DNA of 27,500 nt from Symbiodinium natans (GCA_905221605.1 CAJNDS010002733.1:172501-200000), one strand, 5' to 3'; shown: positions 18,640-26,471, counted from the first letter of the stretch. Program-made: numbers and translations. The notes: generated by a model not told the origin, from the sequence alone.

Positions 18640-18768
18640 CTAACCCCAAACCCCAAACCCCAAACCCCAAACCCCTAAACCCTAAACCCTAAACCCTAAA
18701 CCCTAAACCCTAAACCTTAAACCCTAAACCCTAAACCCTAAACCCTAAACCCTACCTAAACCCTAAGC
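18640..18768. repeat. Interstitial telomeric array, CCCCAAA then CCCTAAA
   Basis: Four CCCCAAA units are followed by about 12 CCCTAAA units with a CCTTAAA variant. Confidence 0.95.
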
Positions 18769-18794
18769 CCTATAGGCCCTAAGCGCTAAACCAG

Positions 18795-18847
18795 GTGAGC
18801 TCACGGCCGAGGCTTTGGAACAACAGCGCCTTGGATGCGACTCATGA
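18795..18847 (+). other. Exon-like island
   Basis: After AAACCAG|G one frame reads ELTAEALEQQRLGCDS and a TGA. Protein-like but short and unrecognised. Confidence 0.28.
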
Positions 18848-18932
18848 TACTTGACATGGGGGGGTTGTCCCAGATCAGGGTTTAGGGTTTAGGGTTTAGG
18901 GTTTCATAGCACAACACCCCGCCCCCCCCAAG

Positions 18933-19028
18933 AAAGAGCAAAGAAGAAGCTATAGCTGACCTGAAAAGGAAGCCGTTTCTTGAAGACCTTTCCCCCAGAC
19001 TGACGGTCCTTTTGGATGACTTGAGAGG
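18933..19028 (+). other. Candidate exon of an unrecognised protein
   Basis: After a C-rich tract and AAG the frame reads KSKEEAIADLKRKPFLEDLS, then PRLTVLLDDLRG, and remains open to 19059. A GT donor (GGGTGCGC) is possible near 19028. The charged, helical composition is one of the most protein-like readings between 8 and 22 kb. Confidence 0.42.
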
Positions 19029-19136
19029 GTGCGCAGAACCCTCCACCTTAAACCGTATTTCCTAAACCCTAGGCATAACTCCCAAATCCTGCAGCCGCAG
19101 GGCCGCGTTGTCCTCACAAAGGTTTCTGCGCCCTAT

Positions 19137-19257
19137 TCTTGGGGGTCCATGGGTACTTGTAGAGGTATACATAACCCCAGCTTTATCTGTACTCATAAGC
19201 CCCTTAAGTCATCTGAATAGATTAACAGGGGGTTTATAAGCACCCACGAATCTCCAA
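19137..19257. mobile_element. MITE-like palindrome, copy 2 of the 11617 family
   Basis: CTTGGGGGTCC at the left and TCTCCAAG at the right, with CATAAGCCCCTTAAGTCATC in the middle and GGGTACTTGTAG paired with TATAAGCACCC. Exon-like readings follow at 19258-19340 (for example MLFETKPVERKFKLCA), but competing frames prevent a call. Confidence 0.45.
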
Positions 19258-19339
19258 GTAGACCACCGACCTCCCTGCTAACAAACATATGCTTTTCGAG
19301 ACCAAACCTGTGGAACGAAAGTTCAAACTTTGCGCCTGA

Positions 19340-20046
19340 ACCCTCGCTTCAACCAGGCAGGGAGCAGGCAAGCAATCCGGAATGAGCACTGCACGAAAGG
19401 GTTATAGGGTTAAGGCGGATTGCTACCCAAGACCCTAAACCCTAAAAAGTGCTTCCTAACATGCTTCAAGAAGCAAGGCTTTTGGGCACATGCGAAGTAT
19501 AGGGTTCATATTCAGAGGATTCCTTCAGGCTATTGGTGCCTGAAAGCTTTGGGCACATATGAAGTAGGGCTCATTTCAGCTTTAGGGTGGAGGGCTGTTA
19601 TAGGATTCCTGAAAGCTCTCGGTGCGTGTATATGCCGGGCTGCCGGGGTGTCCTCTTTGGGGGTTTGGAAGCCCCGATATCCTCTAGGACCCAGAGAGTG
19701 TGCAGTTTTTGGGCGCCTTTGCGAGCAGCAAAGGGTACCTTTTTTTTTCTCCTACCTTTCTCCTGGGAAAACCAGTAGCAAACCTCTAGCCATGAAGCCT
19801 TTTTGGGCACTTTTTTGTTTTCTAACATGGCGCTTTTGACAACCCAAAGGTTGTTGTTTTTTTGAGGGAGGCTGATGAGCAAAACGGGCAGAAGTCCAGC
19901 CCAAACCCGCAAAACCACAAACCCTCGAAGCCCTCAACCCGAAACCCCAAAACCCCGGGTTTAGGGTTAACGGTTGAAAAGCGTGGCTACTCGTTGCTTG
20001 AGATCGGCGAACGAACTTGTTGGCGAACCCATCACTGACGGGTCGG
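19340..20046. other. Unique sequence, no gene assigned
   Basis: A 139-codon open frame (19420-19839) covers part of this region. Its composition is not convincing and the minus strand is open as well. A partly repeated word set, CTTTGGGCACAT.GAAGTA (near 19480 and 19548), suggests a local duplication. An island at 19978-20040 reads VEKRGYSLLEIGERTCWRTH between telomeric words. Confidence 0.4.
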
Positions 20047-20048
20047 TT

Positions 20049-20296
20049 GAGGGTTTAGGGTTTAGGGTTTAGGGCTTAGGGTTTAGGGTTTAGGGTTTAG
20101 GGTTTAGGGGTTTAGGGGTTTAGGGGTTTAGGGGTTTAGGGGTTTAGGGGTTTAGGGGTTTAGGGGTTTAGGGGTTTAGGGGTTTAGGGGTTTAGGGGTT
20201 TAGGGGTTTAGGGTTTAGGGGTTTAGGGGTTTAGGGGTTTAGGGGTTTAGGGGTTTAGGGGTTTTAGGGGTTTAAGGGTTTTAGGGTTAGGGTTTT
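20049..20296. repeat. Telomeric array: TTTAGGG then homogenised TTTAGGGG
   Basis: About seven TTTAGGG units pass at 20104 into more than 20 units of the 8-mer TTTAGGGG. A single 7-mer is embedded near 20207. This is a clear variant array. Confidence 0.97.
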
Positions 20297-20366
20297 GGGG
20301 CTGCCACGCCGGCTATTGAGCCGACTTCTGCGAGCTCTTAGAACTCGAGCGTCTCTTGGGCAGCTC

Positions 20367-20474
20367 TTGGGATGCTCCCCTGATACTAACATTTACTAAC
20401 AGTCCTTAATAGGGATTATGGTATCGCTCATTCAATCCCTGTTAAGGACTGTTAGTATAGGGGGGAACATCCCA
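20367..20474. mobile_element. hAT-like MITE, copy 4 (complete, with 8-bp TSD)
   Basis: A 108-bp element with inverted termini TTGGGATGCTCCCC and GGGGGAACATCCCA and a palindromic interior (ACTAACAGTCCTTAATAGGG against CCCTGTTAAGGACTGTTAGT). It is flanked by an exact 8-bp duplication, GGCAGCTC, at 20359-20366 and 20475-20482. An 8-bp TSD fits the hAT superfamily. No transposase is encoded, so it is non-autonomous. A GC...AG splice within the duplication would remove it exactly. Confidence 0.88.
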
Positions 20475-20482
20475 GGCAGCTC

Positions 20483-21112
20483 AGCGATTCCTCGCCCGCG
20501 CGGGGACTTCGAGACTAAATGGACCAGTAGGTCGCTTGCGTCGATCGGGTCGACAAAGAACACCATAAACCCTTCTATGCTCAACCCCCCTAAAATCCTT
20601 ACACCCACCAGCACCCCAAAAAGAGCATTTTTTGGTTAAAAAAAAAAAAAAACAACCCAACAAACAAAGAAGCACAAGCAAAACAGTAACAATAAGAACC
20701 TACTAAAGCAACCCCCCCAAAAGTTTGGCACGTCCTTCTCCCCTATACCCCCAAAAGGTACAGTAAGGGAATCCCAGCTCTAATCACCCTTAAGCCATGT
20801 TCCAACTTTTCTGGAGTTTACTGTAAGCCCTTCGCTGCTCAGATCCGCGGTGGACCGTGGCGACCCATACCGCCACCTGGGCTCAACCTTGATTCCCTTT
20901 TTTGTTCGTGGGGGGGGGGTGGGGGGTGGGGGGGGTGGGGGTGGGGGGGGGGGGTTGTTAGGGTTTAAGGTTTACAGTTTTGGGCCCTGAGTGTATGGGC
21001 TTAGGGCTTCTTTAGTTTGCAAGGGTTTAGGGGTTTTGTGGGCGAACTGAGTGGGAACATGAGAGCGCGCTCGCACGCGCGTTCGTCCAAACCCCAAAGA
21101 ACTGTTTAACCA
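20483..21112. other. Unique and low-complexity stretch
   Basis: It contains a poly-A tract (20637-20652) and a G/T-rich tract (20911-20954). One exon-like reading starts after CTGCTCAG (20843 on: SAVDRGDPYRHLGSTLIP). No family is recognised. Confidence 0.5.
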
Positions 21113-21228
21113 CCCTAAACCCTAAACCCTAAACCCTAAACCCTAAACCCTAAACCCTAAACCCTAAACCCTAAACCCTAAACCCTAAACCCTAAACGGG
21201 TTTAGGGTTTAGGGTTTAGGGTTTAGGG
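21113..21228. repeat. Telomeric inverted repeat (head-to-head)
   Basis: About 12 CCCTAAA units are followed, after only CGGG, by about four TTTAGGG units. The array forms an inverted repeat with almost no spacer. Confidence 0.95.
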
Positions 21229-21351
21229 TAACTGTTTATAGAAGGGGGGAACATCCACAGCTTGAGCCCTGAAGTCCAAAAGCCCCGCCGATGAACTCAA
21301 GGCCTTAAAGCCCCCAACCCCTTAAAGGCGAAGCAGAGTGTCAGCTCAAGC

Positions 21352-21464
21352 CCTAAACCCTAAACCCTAAACCCTAAACCCTAAACCCTAAACCCTAAAC
21401 CCTAAACCCTAAACCCTAAACCCTAAACCCTAAACCCTAAACCCTAAACCCTAAACCCTAACCT
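21352..21464. repeat. Interstitial telomeric array, CCCTAAA orientation
   Basis: About 16 perfect CCCTAAA units. Confidence 0.97.
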
Positions 21465-21513
21465 CTTAAACATATCCCAGAGAGTCCGAAGCCCTACAGA
21501 TGCACCCCAAGAG

Positions 21514-21608
21514 GCTTTGACTACTGGTACCCAACCGCCTCGATCTTTCGCATGCGCTTCACCCTGGCTTATTGGATCGCCGTGATGCTCCTCGGACTAG
21601 GGGTTTAG
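21514..21608 (+). other. Candidate exon encoding a membrane segment
   Basis: After CCCCAAGAG|G (or CCTACAG at 21499) the frame reads FDYWYPTASIFRMRFTLAYW, then IAVMLLGLGV. This looks like a periplasmic or luminal loop followed by a transmembrane helix. The frame ends in TAG made by telomere-like GTTTAG, or a GT donor is used just before. It is separate from the transporter that starts at 22197. Family not recognised. Confidence 0.45.
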
Positions 21609-22196
21609 AGTTTAGGGTTTTTGGGGATGTTAGGGTTTTTAGGGTTTTTAGGATTTTTAGGGTTTAGGACCGGATTGTGTTGGGCTCGGGGTTTTGGGGT
21701 GTTGGGTGTCAGAGGCCTGGATGCAAAAAGAGTGGGGGTTGACAGGGGTTTCGGATAGGGCTGGATGCACAAGGGGCTTTCGGGTTTTTGGCGTCTGCGC
21801 TCAGACAGGGCTTTCGGGTTCAGGGGTTTTAGGGGGGGATTTGGAGCTGTAGGGTTGAGCGCTTTAGGGTTTTTAGGGGGCTTAGGGCACTTTTGGGCCT
21901 TGCGGGGTTTATCATGAAGGCTTATGTAGGATGCTTGGTGCTTTAGGTTGAGGTCTTGCTTACGGGGATTCTCGGGCTCGCGGAGGTCTTTTGGGGCCTT
22001 CGGGTGTAACTCCGGGCTTGGGAGTAGTGCACTTAAATACTTTCTTTGGTTCGGGGTTCCCATAGTAGCCACTTATACCTAAAAGGTATATACTTTTTTA
22101 TTCCAGGGTCTACTCCGAAGTAGGGAACTCAAATGCCTGCGGATCAAGTCTCCGCACAGCGACACTATCTTGTGCTTGCCTGGTTGCACCGCCACG
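21609..22196. other. Degenerate telomeric and unique sequence upstream of the transporter gene
   Basis: TTTTAGGG and GGGTTT words run through 21600-21900. No gene is supported; the minus-strand frame here, rich in Pro, Lys and Asn, is a telomere-repeat artefact. No promoter element is recognised, which is usual for dinoflagellates. Confidence 0.5.
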
Positions 22197-25100
22197 ATGA
22201 CAGACGCCGCCCCGGCCCACGTTGAGGAGGCGAGTGTCGCGACCGTGAAGCTTGGCTCTTCGTGAGGATCTATAGGGTTTAGGGTTTAGGGTTTAGGGTT
22301 TAGGGTTTAGGGTTTACCTTTCAAGTCAGGCTAGCGCCATCTACTGAGGGTTTTCGAGGATTCTACAGGATTTTCTGAGGGTTTGTTGGGCTTTCGAGAA
22401 CTTAACGTGCCGTAATCAGAGAAAACCATGATTTTTTCCGATTTCTATAGATCCTGTTTACGGTGACTTGAAGTTGATTTCCTTAACCAGGGCCCCGCGC
22501 CCAGGAAGAGCCAGGACCCGCCCAGCGATGTGGACTTCATGGAAAAGGGGGTATCGGAGGTCGAGAGCCACTTTGACTTTGACTTCTACGATCCGGGCAA
22601 TTGGGGCATGATCCTTCATTGTTGGTGTTTGGGCTTCGTGTCCGGAGGCTTCAACGCCTTGCTCATGGGCGTGGTTGCGGGCTATATGCACGTGCCCAGC
22701 GACATCATCCGAGGTTTGCAGAACATGTCCTCCCTTCCGAATGTCTTGTCCGTCTTCATGGGTGTCGTGTCGGACTCACGCCCGATCTTCGGATACCGCC
22801 GCAGGCCCTACATGGCGCTGGGCTGGCTTATCACCACAATTGCCTACTCCGCCATGGCTTGCATGGGGCTGCCTGAACCGTACTTCTGTGCAGGGCCGGA
22901 CGGCGGGTATCTGTACGATCGGCTGCCCTGCAACCCACATGCCCCGTATTTTTACGTGCCTTTGGCGATCTTCCTCTTCTCCGCGAACGTCGGCCTACTG
23001 GTGAGTGGGGCTGCGGGTCGTGGGCTGATAGTCGAGCATCCCACTTGCGCTTCAGGTTTCAGCTTTGCAACCCTAAACCCTAAACCCTAAACCCTAAACC
23101 CTAAACCCTAAACCCTAAACCCTAAACCCTAAACTCCATAGGTGTTGGGGTTTCGACTTCTACACTCGCACGCAACCACGCGTAAGGTACGCAAAGGCCG
23201 AAGATGAGGAGTCCCGCGGCCGAACGCAGACGCTGCTTGAGACTTAGCTTTCGAACTTTTCAACGGTTGGTTTAGGGTTTAGGGTTTAGGGTTTAGGGTT
23301 TAGGGTGGTGTTTTCGGTATGCTGGTAACCGTTAGGAGAGTCCAGGTTTAGCCTGAAGTTCGAAGCCCTGGTGCCTCAACCCAGAAGCCCAAGTTAAGAA
23401 AATTCAGAAGGTTGTTTCTCGGTTTCATGCGAAAGTGAGGAGATGGTCGGGTTGGTCGGGGGCTTTTCGTCGCTGATGGTGGCCGGTTTCGGCTTCAATG
23501 GCCGCCTGTTCAACGGCTCCTGGGATCAGCGATACCAGCTCGGATACCGACAGTACGCCTCCATCTTCGCCGTGGTCTCCATGATTGCAGGCTTGTCCTG
23601 CATTCGCCACGTGCGCGAAGTACCAGGGGGTCGTGTGTCGATGCGGCAGTACTTCCATACTGCATCTTAGTGGCCCAGTGGTACCCTTTTCCCCCCCCTT
23701 TTTTTTTGGGGTTAGGGGTTCCCTTATAAAGTAACTAACCAAAAAATGGGTGCCCTTATCATTATTCTCATTATTATTATTATGAGTATTATTACTATTA
23801 TGGTGATTATTATGATGATGATTATTATTATGGTGATTATTATTATTATGATTATTACTATTATGGTGATTCTTATGATGATTATTATTATGAGTATTCT
23901 TATTATGTGGCTACTGGGCTGCCAAGGCCTGGAGCCTCTTGCAGAGCCGGGCCGTGGCCGGCGTGGGCCTCTTCTACTTCGTCAGGGGCGTGATCGCGAA
24001 GGTCTTCACCACGGCGAGCATGTGGGTCATGATGGAGTGGGCCGGCGTGAAGGGCTTGCAAATGCAGTTGCTTGAGGGATTCCTGGGAATATTTTTTCTC
24101 GTTTTTTGTGTACTGCAATTCCTGGGAAACAGCTTGAGTTGCAGTTTTCTGCGAGGGGCCCAAGTTCAGTATAGGTTGTCCTCCATGTTTGGGGTCTTCG
24201 CGTCCTTGTTCGGCAGCTGGCTCTTGCAGAAGTACATGCTGAATGTCAGCTGGCGGAGGATCCTGATGGTCGCCACGGTGGCCGGCGTAGCTTTGGATGC
24301 GACTCCGACCTTTCTGACCATCTTCGGCGTGGTGCGCAACGAGTACTTCTACCTTGGCGAGTCGGTCGTCAGCGCTGCTTTGCCATAGTTGGGTAGCATC
24401 TTACATGTTTAAGGGTACTTGAACCCAATAAGAATATATATATATATATTTGCATTTTAATATTATTCCAACCCAACAACGAACAAGGCTGTGCCGGAGT
24501 CCATGGCCACCCTTGTCCTCTGCTTCGTGATCAACGAGTTGGCCGACAGTACCAACTGCGGTCTCATGGCCGGGCTCTTCACGACCCTACATTTTTTCCT
24601 TGGGAATTATTTTGTGTTATTATTTTGTATTATTATTTTGTATTATCATTTTGTATTTTTATTTTGTATTTTTATTTTGTATTTTTGTTTATATAAAACC
24701 CAAGAGGATATTAAAGATACTATGGTAGTTAAGGTTCTAAGGGGAGTATAGGACCATCAACAACGTGGCAAATCCCTTGGGCTTGCTACTGGGGAACCAG
24801 ATCTTCGGGTTGTTCCAGCCAGCGCTTTGGGATCAAGACAACTTCGTGGAGGACACGCCGGCCTTCCGCCGGACGGTGGGTTTCTCTTACGTCCTGACCT
24901 ATGCCCTCATCCTTCTGCCACTCCTGATCCTGCGTCTGCTTCCGAGCCAAAAGAGCCACGCTCAAAGGCGCAAGCGTGAATGGAGACACAGGTGGGAGTT
25001 TTCGAAAATAGGGGAACCCTAGAAAAGACTCCAAATAGTAGGATCCCCTTATAAGAAGGACCCCAATAAGGTACCCCCTAATTTCGGAAACCCCCTAAAC

Positions 25101-25248
25101 CCTAAACCCCAAACCCCAAACCCCCAGGTGTTACTATGCAGTGGTGGCAGCGATTTTGTTGGGTGCATCGCTCCTGTACACCTTGGTGGGTGTCGCCTTC
25201 GATATGGACCCAATCCTGGCCTGCCACAGGCTCCTTCCTGTTGGTTAG
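22197..25248 (+). CDS. BT1-family (folate-biopterin) transporter, nine exons
   Basis: My exon model is 22197-22261, 22505-23035, 23187-23238, 23440-23661, 23927-24066, 24175-24373, 24488-24582, 24752-24991 and 25128-25248. It totals 1665 nt, 554 residues plus TAG. It is a polytopic membrane protein with about 12 hydrophobic segments. BT1/FBT hallmarks include VVSDSRPIFGYRRRPY (about residues 109-124), VEYAKAEDEESRGRTQT (about 198-214) and later helices with SWRRILMVAT and SVVSAVPESM. The family carries folates, pterins or related compounds such as S-adenosylmethionine; this substrate is unknown. The N-terminus (MTDAAPAHVEEAS) is short and has no obvious signal peptide. Donors are GT, GC or GA and all eight acceptors are AG|G. 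The usual acidic residues of the SDAAADG-type segment read SGAAGRG here. The stop abuts telomere-like TTTAGGG. An alternative final intron (donor after 25240, acceptor near 25329) would give a different C-terminus. Confidence 0.85.
22262..22504 (+). other. Transporter intron 1 (GT-AG)
   Basis: The donor is TC|GTGAGG and the acceptor CGCCCAG|G, phase 2. It holds a TTTAGGG array at 22273-22314. An alternative acceptor at 22490 (AACCAG|G) would need the donor ACC|GTGAAG. Confidence 0.6.
23036..23186 (+). other. Transporter intron 2 (GC-AG) with a CCCTAAA array
   Basis: Donor GA|GCATCC and acceptor GCGTAAG|G. The join restores VEYAK, as expected for BT1 proteins. Nine CCCTAAA units fill 23070-23134. 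An earlier GTGAGT at 23001 is a tempting but wrong donor, because it would remove the conserved LLVS...GLIVE segment. Confidence 0.75.
23239..23439 (+). other. Transporter intron 3 (GA-AG) with a TTTAGGG array
   Basis: Donor CTT|GAGACT and acceptor GTGAG|GAGATG. The tetramer GAGA occurs at both edges (23239-23242 and 23440-23443), so splicing leaves one copy. TTTAGGG units lie at 23270-23306. Confidence 0.7.
23662..23926 (+). other. Transporter intron 4 (GC-AG) with repeat family G and an ATT microsatellite
   Basis: Donor ACT|GCATCT and acceptor GCCAAG|G. It contains a copy of interspersed family G (GTGGCCCAGTGGTACCCTTT to about 23760) and an ATT/ATG microsatellite at 23758-23905. The join gives RQYFHTAWSLLQSRAV. 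Confidence 0.65.
24067..24174 (+). other. Transporter intron 5 (GT-AG), in frame and stop-free
   Basis: Donor CA|GTTGCT and acceptor AGTATAG|G, with GTTG duplicated at both edges (24067-24070 and 24175-24178). It is 108 bp, a multiple of 3 without stops, so an ORF finder reads through it. The inserted residues (LEGFLGIFFLVFCVLQFLG...) differ in codon use from the flanks. Removing it gives GLQMQLSSMFG. Confidence 0.65.
24374..24487 (+). other. Transporter intron 6 (GC-AG)
   Basis: Donor AGC|GCTGCT and acceptor AACAAG|G. GCTG is present at both edges. The internal ends CTTTGCCATAGTTGGGT and the reverse complement of ACCCAACAACGAACAAG share CTT and GTTGGGT at the same offset, an imperfect terminal inverted repeat. 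A TA run lies at 24434-24450. Confidence 0.7.
24583..24751 (+). other. Transporter intron 7 (GA-AG)
   Basis: Donor TTCAC|GACCCT and acceptor GAGTATAG|G. GACC is duplicated at 24583-24586 and 24752-24755, so splicing leaves one copy and gives LFTTINNV. The interior is an AT-rich TATTTTG repeat. Confidence 0.72.
24992..25127 (+). other. Transporter intron 8 (GT-AG), a copy of interspersed family I8
   Basis: Donor ACACAG|GTGGGA and acceptor CCCCAG|GTGTTA, with AGGTG at both edges. The body (25003-25096) matches the repeat at 15003-15108. A short CCCTAAACCCCAAACC run precedes the acceptor and supplies its C-rich tract. Confidence 0.8.
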
Positions 25249-26095
25249 TTTAGGGTTTAGGGGATAGGGTTTCCCCTTAAAGGGTCTATACAGGGTGCCT
25301 CATTCCTTCATTCCCTGGCTTGCCACAGGTGGGTGGGTGGTCCAGGCTGCAACCAGGCCGCTAAGCTGTCTGACCCTGCTCAGGATTGAGATTAGTTGAT
25401 CGTTGTTCAGGTTTCGAGTCCTCCAGGGTTTAGGGTTTAGGGTTTAGGGTTTAGGGTTAGCGTTCTTTAATAAACGCCCACCCGACGATTCGTATGGGGA
25501 CTCAGCCCACAGGGTCAGAGCAGTCGAGTTTGATTGTTTTAGTAACGAAGCGACGTGAGATCTCGGCGTGCAGACGATCTGGAGGCATACGGCTAAGAAA
25601 CCACGACCCGGGGTACGCTTTGAAGGGGTTGAACCGAGTAGAAGACCCTAAACCCTAAACCCTAAACCCTTAACCCTTAACCCTTAACCCTTAACCCTTA
25701 ACCCTTAACCCTAAACCCTAAACCCTAAACCCTAAACCGCATGCTTCCTGTCGACGCGCCCTCTTCTCTAGTTGCAGAGAGTGCGAGGTCGAGGTCGCAA
25801 GGTCTCCGCGAAACCCGGGCACTTCAGACGTACATGAGGGCGCTTCTCGCTACTTCGCTGGGACCCTAAGCCCTAAACCCTAAACCCTAAACCCTAAACC
25901 CTAAACCCTAAACCCTAAACCCTAAACCCTAAACCCTAAACCCTAAACGACCTTGCCTTCTTCGACCTTGTGATTTGGTTTTGAAGCAAAGTATCCGAGA
26001 GGCTTGGGAACCTCAGGGCCCCTCGTGAGCCCTTCTGTAAAGAGACGACAGGACTCTCGGATTCCCTCTGTACAGGTCGACCTGACCCAAGGAGT
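25249..26095. other. Telomere-repeat-rich stretch downstream of the transporter
   Basis: TTTAGGG at 25427-25458, CCCTAAA/CCCTTAA at 25647-25738 and CCCTAAA at 25864-25949, with unique islands between. One island (25574 on) reads TIWRHTAKKPRPGVRFEGVE after GTGCAG. Another (about 25988-26026) precedes a GTGAGC donor-like site. No gene can be assembled. Confidence 0.5.
25647..25738. repeat. Telomeric array with a CCCTTAA variant block
   Basis: CCCTAAA units flank about six consecutive CCCTTAA units (25668-25710), a homogenised variant inside a normal array. Confidence 0.95.
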
Positions 26096-26149
26096 CAGTT
26101 TAGGGTTTAGGGTTTAGGGTTTAGGATTTAGGGTTTAGGGTTTAGGGCA
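26096..26149. repeat. Interstitial telomeric array, TTTAGGG orientation
   Basis: About seven units with one ATTTAGGG variant; degenerate words continue to about 26215. Confidence 0.93.
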
Positions 26150-26246
26150 CTGCAGTCCCTCCTCAAAAAACGGGTTCAGGATTCAGGGTTCGGGGTTCTG
26201 GACCCTTGGGGCCTTAGGGCGTAGGACCCTTGAGGCGTAAGGTCAG

Positions 26247-26345
26247 GCAGCATCAAGCTCGATGGACATCGGGCGCCGCCTTCCCGAAGCTATTAATTAA
26301 GGCAGGCGGGTGGCTGCATGCGATTGCCTTTGCACGTTTGAGTAC
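26247..26345 (+). other. Exon-like island
   Basis: After AAGGTCAG|G one frame reads QHQARWTSGAAFPKLLIKAG, then GWLHAIAFARLST, with a GTAACG donor at 26346 inside AGTAC|GT. A competing ATG frame (MDIGRRLPEAIN) is shorter. It could belong to the membrane-protein gene to the right. Confidence 0.3.
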
Positions 26346-26367
26346 GTAACGTTCCAAACCCTACAAC

Positions 26368-26471
26368 TTGGGATGTTCCACCTTATACTAACAGTCCTTA
26401 GTAGGGATTATAGTACGGGGTATTCTGATCCCTATTCAGGGCTGTTAGTATAAAAGGGCGAACATCCCAAC
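26368..26471. mobile_element. hAT-like MITE, copy 5 (complete, with 8-bp TSD)
   Basis: A 104-bp element with termini TTGGGATGTTCCACC and GGGCGAACATCCCAA and palindromic arms (ACTAACAGTCCTTAGTAGGG against CCCTATTCAGGGCTGTTAGT). The exact octamer CCTACAAC flanks it at 26360-26367 and 26472-26479. It shares ends and core with the copies at 2030, 8187, 17503 and 20367. Confidence 0.9.

Noticed and set aside
19420-19839. 139-codon plus-strand ORF
   Set aside because: No recognisable domain, competing open frames on the minus strand, a locally duplicated word set inside, and no splice signals. It is left as unassigned.
21605-22072. 155-codon minus-strand ORF rich in Pro, Lys and Asn
   Set aside because: It is the complement of degenerate TTTAGGG sequence (NPKP-type words) and has no recognisable domain.
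23001-23006. GTGAGT as donor of the second transporter intron
   Set aside because: A good consensus, but using it would drop LLVSGAAGRGLIVE and break phase with exon 23187-23238. The GC donor at 23036 restores both.
24491-24751. 86-codon ORF as a separate gene
   Set aside because: Its first part is transporter exon 7; the rest is AT-rich intron 7.
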